Shown in pieces: positions 1-10,869 of a stretch of 64,000 nucleotides of DNA. Below the pieces are notes generated by a model. That model was not told the origin of the DNA, ran no database searches, and saw only the letters and a program-made list of their open reading frames with translations. Each line of letters starts with the position of its first letter. Within the stretch, counting starts at the first letter, position 1. The stretch is from Batkoa obscura (Eukaryota > Entomophthoromycota > Entomophthoromycetes > Entomophthorales > Batkoaceae): NCBI GenBank assembly GCA_030770535.1, contig JASVEC010000019.1, positions 310,001 to 374,000 of the forward strand, in the 5' to 3' direction. Position numbers and translations under genes: made by a program.

Positions 1-479
1 TTTTGATGAAAATGAATATTGTTTAATAGTTTTTTTGATGGAAAAAGACATATTAACCTAGATGGAATGGAAATCAAACTTGAGTTCCATAAATAGTCAA
101 ATGAAGTGTGCTCTGTATTTACATGTTGTATTTATATATACTATAAACTGTGAAATTCGATCATTAATGTATTTATGTTTTTTTATTCTAGTTTCTAAAA
201 ATGATTCAAATTCATTATTGTATTGATAAAATTTACTTTTATTCAAGGGATAAAGAAACAATTCGGTTTCATAAACAAATAAACTTTGATGTAATAAATA
301 GGATCTTTTAAATAAAGGTAGAGGTAAAGCTTAGTTAAAGAAAAAGAGATAAAGATTAATAGGATCACAATTTTTTTATAAAGAGTGTCTTCCTCATTTA
401 ACTATTATTACTTAAATTAGTTTAACATTGTACTAATAAATTATATAATCAAGGATTTTTACTATGAGAATTATTAAAA
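1..479. other. AT-rich intergenic stretch
   Basis: No coding region, RNA gene or repeat copy could be recognised on either strand. It is the upstream flank of the small secreted-peptide ORF that begins at 480. Confidence 0.5.
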
Positions 480-638
480 ATGAAAATGAATTTCTACTTT
501 TTAGTTATACTTTTTACTTATATCAACGCATCTCTTGCTTTACCTCAAGACTTTAACCAAGATTCCAACCTTAATGGCGATTATTCTCCGCCATCTACAG
601 AAATAATTCCATCTAGATATCGTATTGCTTTCAATTGA
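480..638 (+). CDS. putative small secreted peptide (52 aa)
   Basis: A 52-residue ORF starting MKMNFYFLVILFTYINASLA, which is a textbook signal peptide: a basic N-terminus, a hydrophobic core and a small-residue Ala-Ser-Leu-Ala cleavage site near residue 20. The predicted mature peptide is about 32 residues, starts LPQDF, is rich in Asp, Asn, Ser and Pro, and has no cysteine. There is no family I recognise and no second exon is evident. It is isolated, followed within 120 bases by copies of the short inverted-repeat element. The signal-peptide-like composition in such AT-rich DNA argues for a real gene, but a chance ORF of this length is possible. Function unknown. Confidence 0.4.
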   Translation: MKMNFYFLVILFTYINASLALPQDFNQDSNLNGDYSPPSTEIIPSRYRIAFN

Positions 639-750
639 AAACACATTACTATTTCTATTTCTATTTCTATTTCACAGCATTTATAATTATAGATAAAATT
701 TATTCATAAATATTTTTTATTAAACGATACACATAGTCAAAACTTTTAAC

Positions 751-854
751 ATATGAGGATGTTTTTTTGGGTTCATTACTTTTTCCATCTTTAAGCGCTA
801 TTTGAGTGGAAAAATTATTAGTAAAATTCTTAAATACAAAACACATCCCTATAT
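751..854 (-). mobile_element. MITE-like 105-bp element, copy 1
   Basis: Begins ATATGAGGATG, carries the family core TTTAAGCGCTATTTGAGTGG and ends ACACATCCCTATAT. Reverse of the reference orientation, where the reference reads ATGGGGATGTATTTTTGTG from its left end. Confidence 0.7.
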
Positions 855-900
855 TTAGTCTAATAATTATAGCTTTATCAAAATTCAACCTTAAACAAGG

Positions 901-1006
901 TATGGGGCTGTTTTTTTTAGTTTCATTATTTTTCCATTTTTTAAGCGCTATTTATGTGGAAAAATTGTCAGTAAAATTCTTAAATACAAAAATACATCCC
1001 CGTATA
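901..1006 (-). mobile_element. MITE-like 105-bp element, copy 2
   Basis: Starts TATGGGGCTG and ends TACATCCCCGTATA. Flanking TA on both sides fits a TA target duplication. Confidence 0.7.
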
Positions 1007-1290
1007 CATAAGTAGTTTATTATGCACTATAATTATTCTAGAACTTATTTTAATATAATTAAATAATAAACCATTTTGTTTTATGTTTTTAAGCAGTTTG
1101 ATAATAAACTTCCAAATTCAGTATTGAATATTAAAAACAACGGAAATAAAATTTGATATAATTTGATATAGACATTAAACATAAATAGACTTATTGACAT
1201 GAAAGTATTTATTTTAATTTTAATTTGGCTATTATTTTAAAAGTAGTAATTAACCTAGCAAATTGATGATAAATAAGGTTGTCAAAATTA

Positions 1291-1392
1291 ATATAGGGTG
1301 TGTTTTTTGTTTAAGAATTTTATTAATAATCTTTCTACTCAGATAGTGCTTAAAAATGGAAAAAGCAATGAAACCAAAAAATATCTCTGTAT
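1291..1392 (+). mobile_element. MITE-like element, copy 3
   Basis: Reference orientation: GTTTAAGAATTTTATTAATAA near the left end, then the AGTGCTTAAAAATGGAAAAAG core. Ends are degraded. Confidence 0.6.
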
Positions 1393-1803
1393 TTATTTAG
1401 AGGATTTAATATTTTTTAGTTTTTTAATTTTGTAATCATAAGAATCCAGCTTCACTTTACGATAGTACAATATAAACTAAACTAGCGGAGAGGTTATTTC
1501 ATAAAAACCTAATTCCTCCAACAACCATTTATTATGTATTTCTTTATTCTGATAAATAAATTTACAAAATTCCAAATATTAGAAAGTTCTGATTTGATTA
1601 TTTGAGTTTAAAAAACCTCTTTTAACCAGGTATTTTCGAAATTGCTAACAAATCGGGTAAAATTGGGGGAATTTTGGGCTAAATTTTAATTAAGCTTCAG
1701 CTTAAATAAAAATCCAGTTATACTTGAACTCTTTTTCTAGTTTAGTGATAATTTTCGTAATCAAATTATTTATATAGCTACTTTTTTTAGAAGGCTGATC
1801 GTT

Positions 1804-1908
1804 ATATGGGAATATTTTTTTGATTTCATTACTTTTTCCGTTTTTAAGCACTACTTGAGTGGAAAGATTGTTAGTAAAATTCTTGAACAAAAAAATACAT
1901 CCTCATAT
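1804..1908 (-). mobile_element. MITE-like element, copy 4
   Basis: Starts ATATGGGAATA, ends TACATCCTCATAT. Core TTTTTAAGCACTACTTGAG. Confidence 0.7.
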
Positions 1909-2239
1909 CTTAGTTGAATTTTGCCATTATTTTTTTAAGTAGTTAATTTTGTCTCAAGGTTTAGAGCATCTGTGTCTACCAAACCTAAGAGAAAAGCCTA
2001 GATAAAATTAAATTTAAAGCAAATTTTTTTTTAACATAAAACAAAGTTTGAAATTGTTTTTTCAATAAGTATAATCTATTATAAAAATAAGAAAAAATAA
2101 TAATAAAAGATATAATTTTATTATATATAAAAAAAAGATTAAATTTGTTATTTTAAAAAAAAGTTATCCACAACCGTACAAGTATTCCATACTTAAAAAA
2201 ACATTTAACATAAACTATCACCTTTACTATCCCAATTTC

Positions 2240-4780
2240 TTAATCATCTCTTCTATTTTTCTTTTTAAACCAAATAAACTTATGTGATGCTTTAGGCTTT
2301 AAGATTGTATGGTTAGGGTCGTTTGGGTTAGAAGCTTGAGAATTAGAATGACTCGAAGGAGTAGAAGAATGACCAGATTGAGCATCGCTAGGTTTCATAC
2401 CATTTTGCATACCAAAATGATGAGCGTTACGAATACTTAACATTCTTTCACGTTCTTTATAATCCTCAGCTAATAAGCGATCTAATGGGGTTAAACTTGG
2501 GTCTTTTAAAGGTGAACGATTAGCTAAAAAGGAAGGAGCGTTGCTGTCTTTACTAGTAATGGATAGATTGGAATCATTAATAAATTCTTCAGCTTCTATG
2601 TTACTTAACCCAAGACTTAATTCAGATTCAGAGGGATTACATTGTTCATCTACACTATCATAGCCATTATTATTAGCTTTACTACTGTGAATGTTGGCCA
2701 TTAAGTAAGGCGGTAAATTGTTTTTGGAAATACCCTTAGGGCTTGCAGAATCTGCTGGTATAGCTCTTGATTTTAAAAATTGAGAGAACCGATTACCACT
2801 GGATTTACTATTATTGCTTTGATAACTTATCACTGGTTCCTCAGCTTCTAATTTAGGTTGGACTTGTAGGTTATTGTTATTATTAGAAGTTAAATCCCTT
2901 GCCTTTTCTTTCAAACTATTCTTTCTAAAGCTTAATTTAGGGAAGCCTTTGCCTGATAAATTAGACCAAAATGAAGAGGATGTTTTGGTGGTATTGATAG
3001 ACCTCGTACCAGATTGCAAAGATTTTGAATTCGATTTAACGTCATTAATATCAATTTCTCTCACTTCTAATTCAGATATACTTTCAAATGCATTCTTCCA
3101 GCTTTCACTGTCTTCCCTTGATTCCACATAAAGATATTCAGTAGATAATTGAGCACCATTACCTTGAGAGATCCAAGAGCCTACTTTATTAGGCAATGAC
3201 CTTGTAGATGACAAAATAGATTTAAAATCAGAACCTTTCTTTGAGCCTGCTACTTTTTTAGCTCCATTTAAAACAATACCAGGTTCCTCTTCCTGACTTG
3301 ATTTATCCGTTATCCTAAAATAATATTTACCAAGATTGGAATAATGGGCTATTTCAACTGTATGTAAAGAGATCACTTTAGCTACATTTTTACTTTTATC
3401 AAAACGATCCGATTTATAACATGATAACTCTTTTCCTCTTAATACAAAATACCTTTCACGGAATGAATGAGTTACTGGTGCACGACGAAACATATATCCA
3501 GCTTTAATTCGCATTGATCCCCTAGATATTCCTTGGTCGCCACTATTCATAGAAGTGGCATTAAAAGAACGTTGTGTTTTTAATTCACTATCAACACTTG
3601 TACCACTTTCACTTAAACTATTAGAAAATGTACGTGTGATATTATTAGCCTTATTAGTTAATTGATTTTGTGTTTGATGAGCCGCACAATGATCATTAAC
3701 TTCACGATTTAATGTAATTAAAATACGTCGCCAATGATCTAATTCTTCAACTGAAGTAGCTCTTAACCACCAACATTTTTCAGAATAACGTAAAATTAAG
3801 CACGATTCTTTAGTATCTGGAGAATTTGGAGAATCAACACTAGTTTCTTGAACTTGAAAAGGTCTAGATAAATCAGCACTACCAGCAGGATTGCTATCTT
3901 TCTTTTTTTTAAAATACCAAATACCTCTACCTTGTACAATAAACCATCTTAATTTCCAACTTGGAGATATACCACCTTTCAATTTATACATATAACCTTC
4001 AGCATAATGTTCATAATACAATGAAGGTTGTATAAATATAAAATCGGATTTTTTTTGTAACTCTAATATATCTAAATGTCTCAAATTATAAGAATCCAAT
4101 CGACGAAAATCATCTAACCAATGACCAGCTCCATTCCAAAATAAAGAGTAATCGCCACGCCAATTATTATCAACAACTTCATTTTGAATACTTAACCTTT
4201 TACTACCTTTATCTTTGGAATTTTTATCTTGTATTAAGCCACTCTCATCCGAATGGATAGATAAATTACTTTTTATTAAATTGTTATTTCCATTATCTTT
4301 GCCATTTGGATTCCAAATATTACATCTTAATAAACAAATATCTCTAGCTTGACTAACAGTTATTGAATTGGGAAAACTTAATGTTTGCCAAAGGTCCTTA
4401 GCTACATAACGTATTTTTAATTTAATAATTGGATCACTATGGGTCATTTGAGGTTGATGTGACATAGCAATAAAACTAGCTGGTAAAACCTCAATTTCAT
4501 TCTCAAGATCATAATTATTATCCATATTATCCGTTATTTCCATTGTTTTTGTTGGCGATATATGTAAGGATGAACTTGGTGTCATTGTATTATCAGTAAG
4601 TTTTGTTTTGGTAATAGTAATATCAATCTCGTTGGGTTTTAAATTATTAAAATGCACCATTTCATTTTTGGAATTGGGTGTATCTGGTCCGCTAGACGTA
4701 GAAGAAGTAGGTGAATGATTAATTGATGCTTTTAATTTGGTATTTTCATTCGTTATCGAAGCTTCAATGGAGGCTATCAT
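2240..4780 (-). CDS. tandem PH-domain protein with N-terminal ubiquitin-like/Ras-association-like region
   Basis: An 846-residue protein from one uninterrupted exon, starting at the first in-frame ATG. Residues 1-110 are Ser/Thr/Asn-rich. Residues 117-250 look like a ubiquitin-fold or Ras-association domain with a low-complexity insert at about 160-205. PH domain 1 spans about 260-362: it opens with EGYMYKLKGG, has the WKLRWFIVQG strand and closes with a conserved Trp helix (ELDHWRRIL). PH domain 2 runs from about 425 to 570 (AGYMFRRAP, RERYFVLRG) and is split by a 50-residue insert before its closing helix (SWKNAFESI). The C-terminal 270 residues are Ser/Asn-rich and end in a basic tail. Such proteins normally act at membranes as phosphoinositide-binding adaptors or Ras/Rho effectors. 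The next gene is a RasGEF, transcribed away from it. The domain calls are by eye; the specific orthologue is unknown. Confidence 0.85.
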   Translation of the reverse strand: MIASIEASITNENTKLKASINHSPTSSTSSGPDTPNSKNEMVHFNNLKPNEIDITITKTKLTDNTMTPSSSLHISPTKTMEITDNMDNNYDLENEIEVLPASFIAMSHQPQMTHSDPIIKLKIRYVAKDLWQTLSFPNSITVSQARDICLLRCNIWNPNGKDNGNNNLIKSNLSIHSDESGLIQDKNSKDKGSKRLSIQNEVVDNNWRGDYSLFWNGAGHWLDDFRRLDSYNLRHLDILELQKKSDFIFIQPSLYYEHYAEGYMYKLKGGISPSWKLRWFIVQGRGIWYFKKKKDSNPAGSADLSRPFQVQETSVDSPNSPDTKESCLILRYSEKCWWLRATSVEELDHWRRILITLNREVNDHCAAHQTQNQLTNKANNITRTFSNSLSESGTSVDSELKTQRSFNATSMNSGDQGISRGSMRIKAGYMFRRAPVTHSFRERYFVLRGKELSCYKSDRFDKSKNVAKVISLHTVEIAHYSNLGKYYFRITDKSSQEEEPGIVLNGAKKVAGSKKGSDFKSILSSTRSLPNKVGSWISQGNGAQLSTEYLYVESREDSESWKNAFESISELEVREIDINDVKSNSKSLQSGTRSINTTKTSSSFWSNLSGKGFPKLSFRKNSLKEKARDLTSNNNNNLQVQPKLEAEEPVISYQSNNSKSSGNRFSQFLKSRAIPADSASPKGISKNNLPPYLMANIHSSKANNNGYDSVDEQCNPSESELSLGLSNIEAEEFINDSNLSITSKDSNAPSFLANRSPLKDPSLTPLDRLLAEDYKERERMLSIRNAHHFGMQNGMKPSDAQSGHSSTPSSHSNSQASNPNDPNHTILKPKASHKFIWFKKKNRRDD

Positions 4781-5983
4781 TTTAGTTTATTTTATACTTT
4801 TTGTAAAAATAACTTTAGTAAAAAGAAAGTAATAAATATATTATAAATTTAGATATTATTATTCAATTCTAATAATAATATCACTGTTCCGTTTAATCAA
4901 ATTTGACTTATTGTTGGAATTAAAATACGTATATTAAAGTTAAAAAAGATGATTGTTATATGTTATAAAAAATATTATACAAAAGGAAGTTACGAGATAA
5001 GATTAATTAAAATTAAGTTTCAAGTTATAGATAAGTGATAAAGTATAATAATATATGTTTGCTTCACTTAAAAATCAACTATAGATTTAAAATATATAAA
5101 AGAGTAAATATAAACAAAAAGTAAAATCTTTTATTTTTTCTAATTTTTTTAACTATACTTTAAGGGTTTAAGGATATCTAAATCCTTCATCTTATGGGGT
5201 AAATTTAAGGGGTTAAAAAAATAGCTATTTTTCTATTCAATAATAATTAAGCAAATCTTTCTCATTAATTTTTTTACTAAGTTTCTAAAGCAAGTTTATT
5301 TCTATCGTTTAACTTTCTATCTATTTAATTCGTTGTCTTGCTTATCAATTAGCATAAGTTTATCTGTTTAAGGTAAAGGTAATTAATAAAATTAGTGATA
5401 TTTTTAAACATTCATGTCATAGTGTAAGACTTAACCTTTTTTATTAACATATTTACCCCAATACACAATGTAAATATTAAAATAAGCCATTGTTTTTAAT
5501 AGATTATATTAAACATCAAATTAACTAATAATATTGAGTACTATTTTTTAAAAGTCCAAAAAGCAAAACTATTAATATATTCTTTATTTAGTTCTATAAA
5601 ACCTTGGTGCAATATATCAAAGCCATGAAAACTTGAAGTTTATAAAGAACCTTTAACAAGTTAAAAAAAGCCCAGTTTCTTTCATGATCTCAGTTAACTT
5701 CAATTATTTTCAAAATTTCCGATGTTGAACGCCATTTTATTTGACTTTGAAATTTTTTCATCTCAATCTTAAAAAACTTTAACCCAACTTTCTTCTCAAA
5801 ATTACAAATAGCCCCTAAATAAAGACCATAGTGAAAATATTTTTTATTAATAGCATGACTATCATTCATGATGAAAGTGCAAATTTTATAGCATCAAAAT
5901 AAAAATACTGAGAAAAGTAATTGAAAGTATTATTTCTAGGACCCCAACAATTAGTAGAATTTTACATTGTTGACTTTTCCCAC

Positions 5984-6020
5984 TCTCCCTTTTTTTCACG
6001 GATAGAGAAAAAAAGGGAGA
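5984..6020. repeat. perfect 14-bp stem hairpin
   Basis: The left arm TCTCCCTTTTTTTC is the exact reverse complement of the right arm GAAAAAAAGGGAGA, with a 9-base loop. It stands out in an otherwise unstructured AT-rich spacer. It could be an RNA hairpin or a cruciform. Function unknown. Confidence 0.7.
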
Positions 6021-6924
6021 TTTTGATATATATTTCCTAAAGGGAGGGCAATATTCAATATGAAAATCGAGTTATTGTTAAAGGGGATTACTATTTTAGA
6101 GTAATAGTTATAGTTAATGAAAATAAAACTAGAATCTTATCATTTTATCGTTATTAAAATTAATTTTTTATAATCATAAATTAATTTAACGTAATATTTT
6201 AGGATAACATAAAAGCAATTTGTATTCCAAAATAATGTTACGTTACTTAAGTTTATCCTTTATTTTAAAAACAAAAAATTGTTGTAAGTTCAACTATTTG
6301 CAATTGAATTACTTATTGTATTTAGTTAATTAAAAGTAAACTGTTAGTAATATTTAATTGCAATTAATCGTTTAATAGGTTAATTAATCAGTTAATCAAA
6401 GGTTTTTTATTTTTTATTTTTTATTTTTAAAGGTTTTTACTAGTAACTAATAATAAATTAAGAATACTGAATTAATAAATTAGAAAACTTGTAGCTATTT
6501 CTTTAAAATAATTTCAATCATGCTTAATTCTATTTTTATTTAATATAAAAACTTACTGAAAACAGGTAATGAAAAACTGGCTAATACTTTTTTTTAAATT
6601 TGAAACTTTTAATATAAAATAAACAATAGTTTAAATATTCATACAATTTATAGTTTTTTTCTCATTTAATAAAACTAAAAGATATAGATACAACTTTAAT
6701 CGAATTTAAAATTACTTTTATCTTATTGTTACTATAAATCATTCAAAATCTCAAATCCCCAATCTACAACTTTAACCAAAATTAATTTTCTTTTCTCCCT
6801 ATCTTATTTGAATCCTCGCCCTCTCTACTTTCATGCTCCCAAAATAAGAGGGAGTTGATGAAAAACATGGGCTTAAAATAAAGGGTAAACAAGCTTGATA
6901 GAACATATTAAATTTACGTCATGT

Positions 6925-6995
6925 TTAGGGCAATTAATTTTAGTGTTTCTGAAGCTATCAATCAAGTATTGATGTGGCGAAATTAATTGCCCTAA
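6925..6995. repeat. 16-bp inverted repeat with 39-base spacer
   Basis: TTAGGGCAATTAATTT at 6925-6940 is matched by AAATTAATTGCCCTAA at 6980-6995. The arms are perfect. It may be the ends of a very small insertion or a structured RNA. No other copy was seen in the window. Confidence 0.65.
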
Positions 6996-8680
6996 TTGTA
7001 GCTTAATTTTAGTGTTATGACCAAGTAAAGGATAACAACAATCAGTATTAAGTTTAAAAATTGTCAATTTGGAACTATTATAATGGGGAGGGTGAGGGTT
7101 GGGCTAAAGAATATACTGATACAAATTCATAGTTTTAGTATTAATAATAAAGCATTATATTTGCCTCTGATGAAATAAACATGAATCTTATCAGCTTCAA
7201 ATAAGCTATATATAAATTCAAAAATTAAACTATTATTTTGTTTTTTAAAATTAATAATAATACATTTTAATAAAGAAAAGCTCAACATTTATTTAGTTTA
7301 AATCCTCATGTCAACTATTGTTGTAAAAAGAATTCAATATAATAACCCATCAAATTATGCTTAGCCTGAGTAAAAAAGTAGAATTCTAGAATTAGTTGTA
7401 TTTAGAAAAATATATTTTAAAATAAATAATCTCCAACTAATTTAATTACCCCCAGTTTTAGTAACTATGAAAACATATTCAAAGTTGATAGAAATAATCA
7501 AAAATAAGACAATGACAATAAAGTGTTATGAGATAAATGAGTTTAATTAAACTAAGGTTTTTTTATAGTTTATTTGTTATATATTCATTTACTTATTTTA
7601 AAAGAAAACACATTTATTGAATTTAATTACATGCCCATTTACTTGATGTTCAGATTAATACTTTAAAATGTTTTAACGGTCAATAGTTTAAAATATTTAA
7701 TTAATGAGCATCAACTTAGTAACATTATTTAGTGAAATTATTGCTTATAAGTGTATTTTTTATAACTGTAATAATAACAATAACAATAATTTCATTAACT
7801 TTAAAAACAATAAACAGTTAAGACAGTAGTTGATACTAAATAGCTTGAACAAATAATTGGAATTAATAGTCGATTATAATATCAACGGGAGATTATTTAA
7901 GATATAAACTTAATCTTAGTTATTTGAAATAAAATCCATGGAAATTTTTCAAATATGCTAACTGTTAAAACTATTTCTAAATTTTATATGACTTGTCGAT
8001 ATGCTTATAGCATTTTATTTAATAACTCTATTAAAAACATAACTTAATAATAATTGATAATGATAGTAAATCATATTATAAACTATTAAATGATAAAACA
8101 TTTATTACCATAGTAATAATAATGATATTTAATATTGTCATTATAATAATCATTAAACTAATAGTTGTAAATAAAGTTTATTATTTATTAATTATGTTTT
8201 AAAGAATTTGATTTATTACAACTCTTTTTATTTCATTGGTTTAAGTAATAGCTAAAGTACCCTAAATCATGCGATTAAGGCGATTTGATATTATAATTTG
8301 TAACTACCCAACATTTAATGAGCTTCCCTTAATTTACCCCAAATTTAACCCTTAAAGTTAGCATATTTTTTTCAACATTTAAAACATAAGTTGAATGAAA
8401 AAAAATGAAAAAATAAAATTATAGATAATACATAAATTAGAAATTTTAATTAAACTTTTAACTCTTTTTTTTAACGGATAACTTGAATTTGGATTATTTA
8501 TCCTTTTTATCTTTCTTTAAAGTCTATTTTTTATATTCTAAAAAATTTATTTACTTTCTTTCTTGTTTATAATAATAACTCTCTCTCTCCTTTATTTATA
8601 AATAACCCTCAATTCATTGATTGATCCTCTAATTTATTGTCATTAATATAATAATAATAATAATAATAATACAAAAATAA

Positions 8681-10714
8681 ATGATCAATATGACCCGAGT
8701 TTTACCTGATAATTTAGCTACTACAATGGAAGATACAGTCAAAGAAAGTTGCAATAATAGCAACCTTCTTAATACAACTACTCTTAATACAACTAACAAT
8801 AATTTAATTAAAGAAGATAATACTAAATTCAATCAACGATATAGTTTAAATAAAAATAAAAAGAGTATGTTTTTTACAATGAAATCTAATTTGTTTCAAT
8901 CCATATTAAATTCCACATTATTAACTCCAAATACTCCACATACTCATACCATTAATAATTCTTCACCTCCTACTCTTCCTTCATTATCGTCGAATTCCAA
9001 ACGCTTCAGTAATTACTCTTTAAAAGAAAGTGTAATAAAAAATGAACTTAATGGACCTAATGATTTATTATCCTTACCTGCAATACGTATTGATGGTCCG
9101 ATGGAAATTAAGCTAAGACAATTAATTGATGAAGAGTTATATTTATATTTAAATTTGATTATGGGTCATCCTATTTATTATCCTGGGGATTCAAAATCAA
9201 ATGATACTATTCCTTGGCCCCAATATGATTTAGTTCATCACTCTGAAATTCAATATGAAAGTGTAGGTATGAATAACTCAGGAGGTAACGGAAATAGTAA
9301 TGGAAATAGTAATGGAAATAGTAACTTTAACAGTGTTAATAGTAATAACAGTGCTACTTTATTAACTAATAATATCACTACAGAAACAAGTATTAAATCT
9401 TTTAGTTTAAATGGAATGATTCATTTATTATCATGTAAAGGAACAACTAATAATGAGCTATTAAATGATTTTTTAAATGTATATCATTACTTTATTATAG
9501 ATGAAGATTTATTACGTATGATTGTTATAAGATATATTAATTCTTTATTATATCTTAATGAATCTGAAGAAGAAATAGAGTGGAATTTAATCATTCAATT
9601 AAAGTTATTAAACTTAATTAAAAAATGGTGTCAACAATATCAAAATAGATTTCACAGTAATTCAAATTTAGTTGCTTTTTTGACTGCTTTTTTGAAGTTT
9701 ATTCAATTAAATGATGAAAAGAGGGGCCTATTTATCGAGTCAATACTTTCTCTATTGATCGTTTGTAAAGAAAAAGGACATAGTAATAATTTATCAGCAA
9801 CCTTAAATAACAATAATAATAATAATAATACAATACCAATAACTCAAGGGCTAAAATTTAAATCTAGTTTAAATTCATTGAAATTAAATAGCATCTTTAT
9901 CCACTTAAAGTTCTATGATTTAGATCTTAAAGTATTTGCAGAACAATTAACTTTAATTGAACATGAATTGTTTTGCAAAATTCAAATTAGTGAATTATAT
10001 CAACAAATATGGAATAACAAAGAAGTAAGAGATTTGAAGGCACCTAACTTATTAAAATTAATTCAAATGTTTAACTTGATGGCCAATTTTGTAACAAAAG
10101 AAATTTATTCCTGCCATCATTTCAATGAACAAATGGAAATTATACAAAAATTTATCAAAGTAGCCAAATATTGCTATCAATTGAAAAATTATAACTCTTC
10201 TTTTGAAATAATTACGGGGTTACAAATGGTATTAAATGATAGGGACAAAAAACATTGGAATTCATTAAATAAAAAAGATAAGACAAACTTTAAAAAGTTA
10301 ACTCTGATTTTATCAACAAGAGAGAACTATCGTTACTATAGGGAATTATTAAATAAAACAATGCAAAATACAAGTCCATGTTTACCTTTCCTAGGTATTA
10401 CCTTAACCGATTTAGTGTTTACAGAAAATGGTAATTTTAACTATATGTTTCATACACCTCATCTAAACTCCAACAATCCTAAAGTATATTTCATCAATTA
10501 TAATAAGATGCGATTAATTTCAAAAATTATTAATCAATTATTATTATTTCAAAAATATCCATATAATTTATCACAAGATAGTCATTATAAGGCATTTATT
10601 ATGGCTAATATCTTTTCCAAAAAATTTACCCCAAATTCTCCAACGTCCAATTTATCGGCTAGTTCAAATGAGGATTCTATTAATTCTAATACTACTAATA
10701 ATTCTTTATCTTAA
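8681..10714 (+). CDS. Ras guanine nucleotide exchange factor (CDC25/RasGEF domain)
   Basis: A 677-residue single-exon protein. The N-terminal 130 residues are Asn/Ser-rich. A RasGEF N-terminal (REM) helical module lies at about 240-345, containing FLNVYHYFIIDEDLLR, preceded by a Gly-Asn-Ser repeat. The catalytic CDC25 domain spans about 410-640. Recognisable elements are the start LDLKVFAEQLTLIEHELF, the central FNLMANFVTKEI, SFEIITGLQ and the PCLPFLGITLTDLVF segment that contacts Ras. The domain order REM then CDC25 is canonical. It should activate a Ras-family GTPase at membranes. It lacks an SH3 or cAMP-binding domain, and is much shorter than yeast Cdc25. Poly-Asn runs reflect AAT microsatellites. 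The first ATG is used; a second ATG is three codons later. Confidence 0.92.
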   Translation: MINMTRVLPDNLATTMEDTVKESCNNSNLLNTTTLNTTNNNLIKEDNTKFNQRYSLNKNKKSMFFTMKSNLFQSILNSTLLTPNTPHTHTINNSSPPTLPSLSSNSKRFSNYSLKESVIKNELNGPNDLLSLPAIRIDGPMEIKLRQLIDEELYLYLNLIMGHPIYYPGDSKSNDTIPWPQYDLVHHSEIQYESVGMNNSGGNGNSNGNSNGNSNFNSVNSNNSATLLTNNITTETSIKSFSLNGMIHLLSCKGTTNNELLNDFLNVYHYFIIDEDLLRMIVIRYINSLLYLNESEEEIEWNLIIQLKLLNLIKKWCQQYQNRFHSNSNLVAFLTAFLKFIQLNDEKRGLFIESILSLLIVCKEKGHSNNLSATLNNNNNNNNTIPITQGLKFKSSLNSLKLNSIFIHLKFYDLDLKVFAEQLTLIEHELFCKIQISELYQQIWNNKEVRDLKAPNLLKLIQMFNLMANFVTKEIYSCHHFNEQMEIIQKFIKVAKYCYQLKNYNSSFEIITGLQMVLNDRDKKHWNSLNKKDKTNFKKLTLILSTRENYRYYRELLNKTMQNTSPCLPFLGITLTDLVFTENGNFNYMFHTPHLNSNNPKVYFINYNKMRLISKIINQLLLFQKYPYNLSQDSHYKAFIMANIFSKKFTPNSPTSNLSASSNEDSINSNTTNNSLS

Positions 10715-10869
10715 ATCATTTTTTTTATTTCTTCTTCTGTCTCTTTAAAATTATAAAATCATTTTTATATATATAAATTATAACAAACTTATTTATATTA
10801 TTAAATAAAATTTATAATGATCCTATTTATTACTTTATATCATCCTTTATATAATTACTTATCTTCTAC

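Larger units (their letters stand above)
639..2239. other. repeat-bearing intergenic region
   Basis: Holds a short (TTTCTA)n tract at about 650-675 and four copies of the ~105-bp inverted-repeat element (listed separately). Small ORFs here lie inside those elements and are not genes. Confidence 0.6.
4781..8680. other. 3.9-kb intergenic region between divergent genes
   Basis: The gap between the PH protein (minus) and the RasGEF (plus). It contains no convincing gene and no copy of the short element. It does hold two notable inverted repeats (listed separately), homopolymer T/A runs and an (ATA)n tract at about 8650-8670 just before the RasGEF start. A CT-rich tract at 8580-8592 probably lies in the RasGEF 5' leader. 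A 64-codon minus-strand ORF at 6873-7067 overlaps an inverted repeat and shows no family resemblance. Confidence 0.6.

Noticed and set aside
6873-7067. 64-codon minus-strand ORF
   Set aside because: No family similarity, lies over an inverted repeat, and fits chance expectation in AT-rich DNA.
8650-8670. Possible CRISPR or minisatellite array in the RasGEF upstream
   Set aside because: Only an ATA microsatellite; no direct repeats with spacers anywhere in the window.
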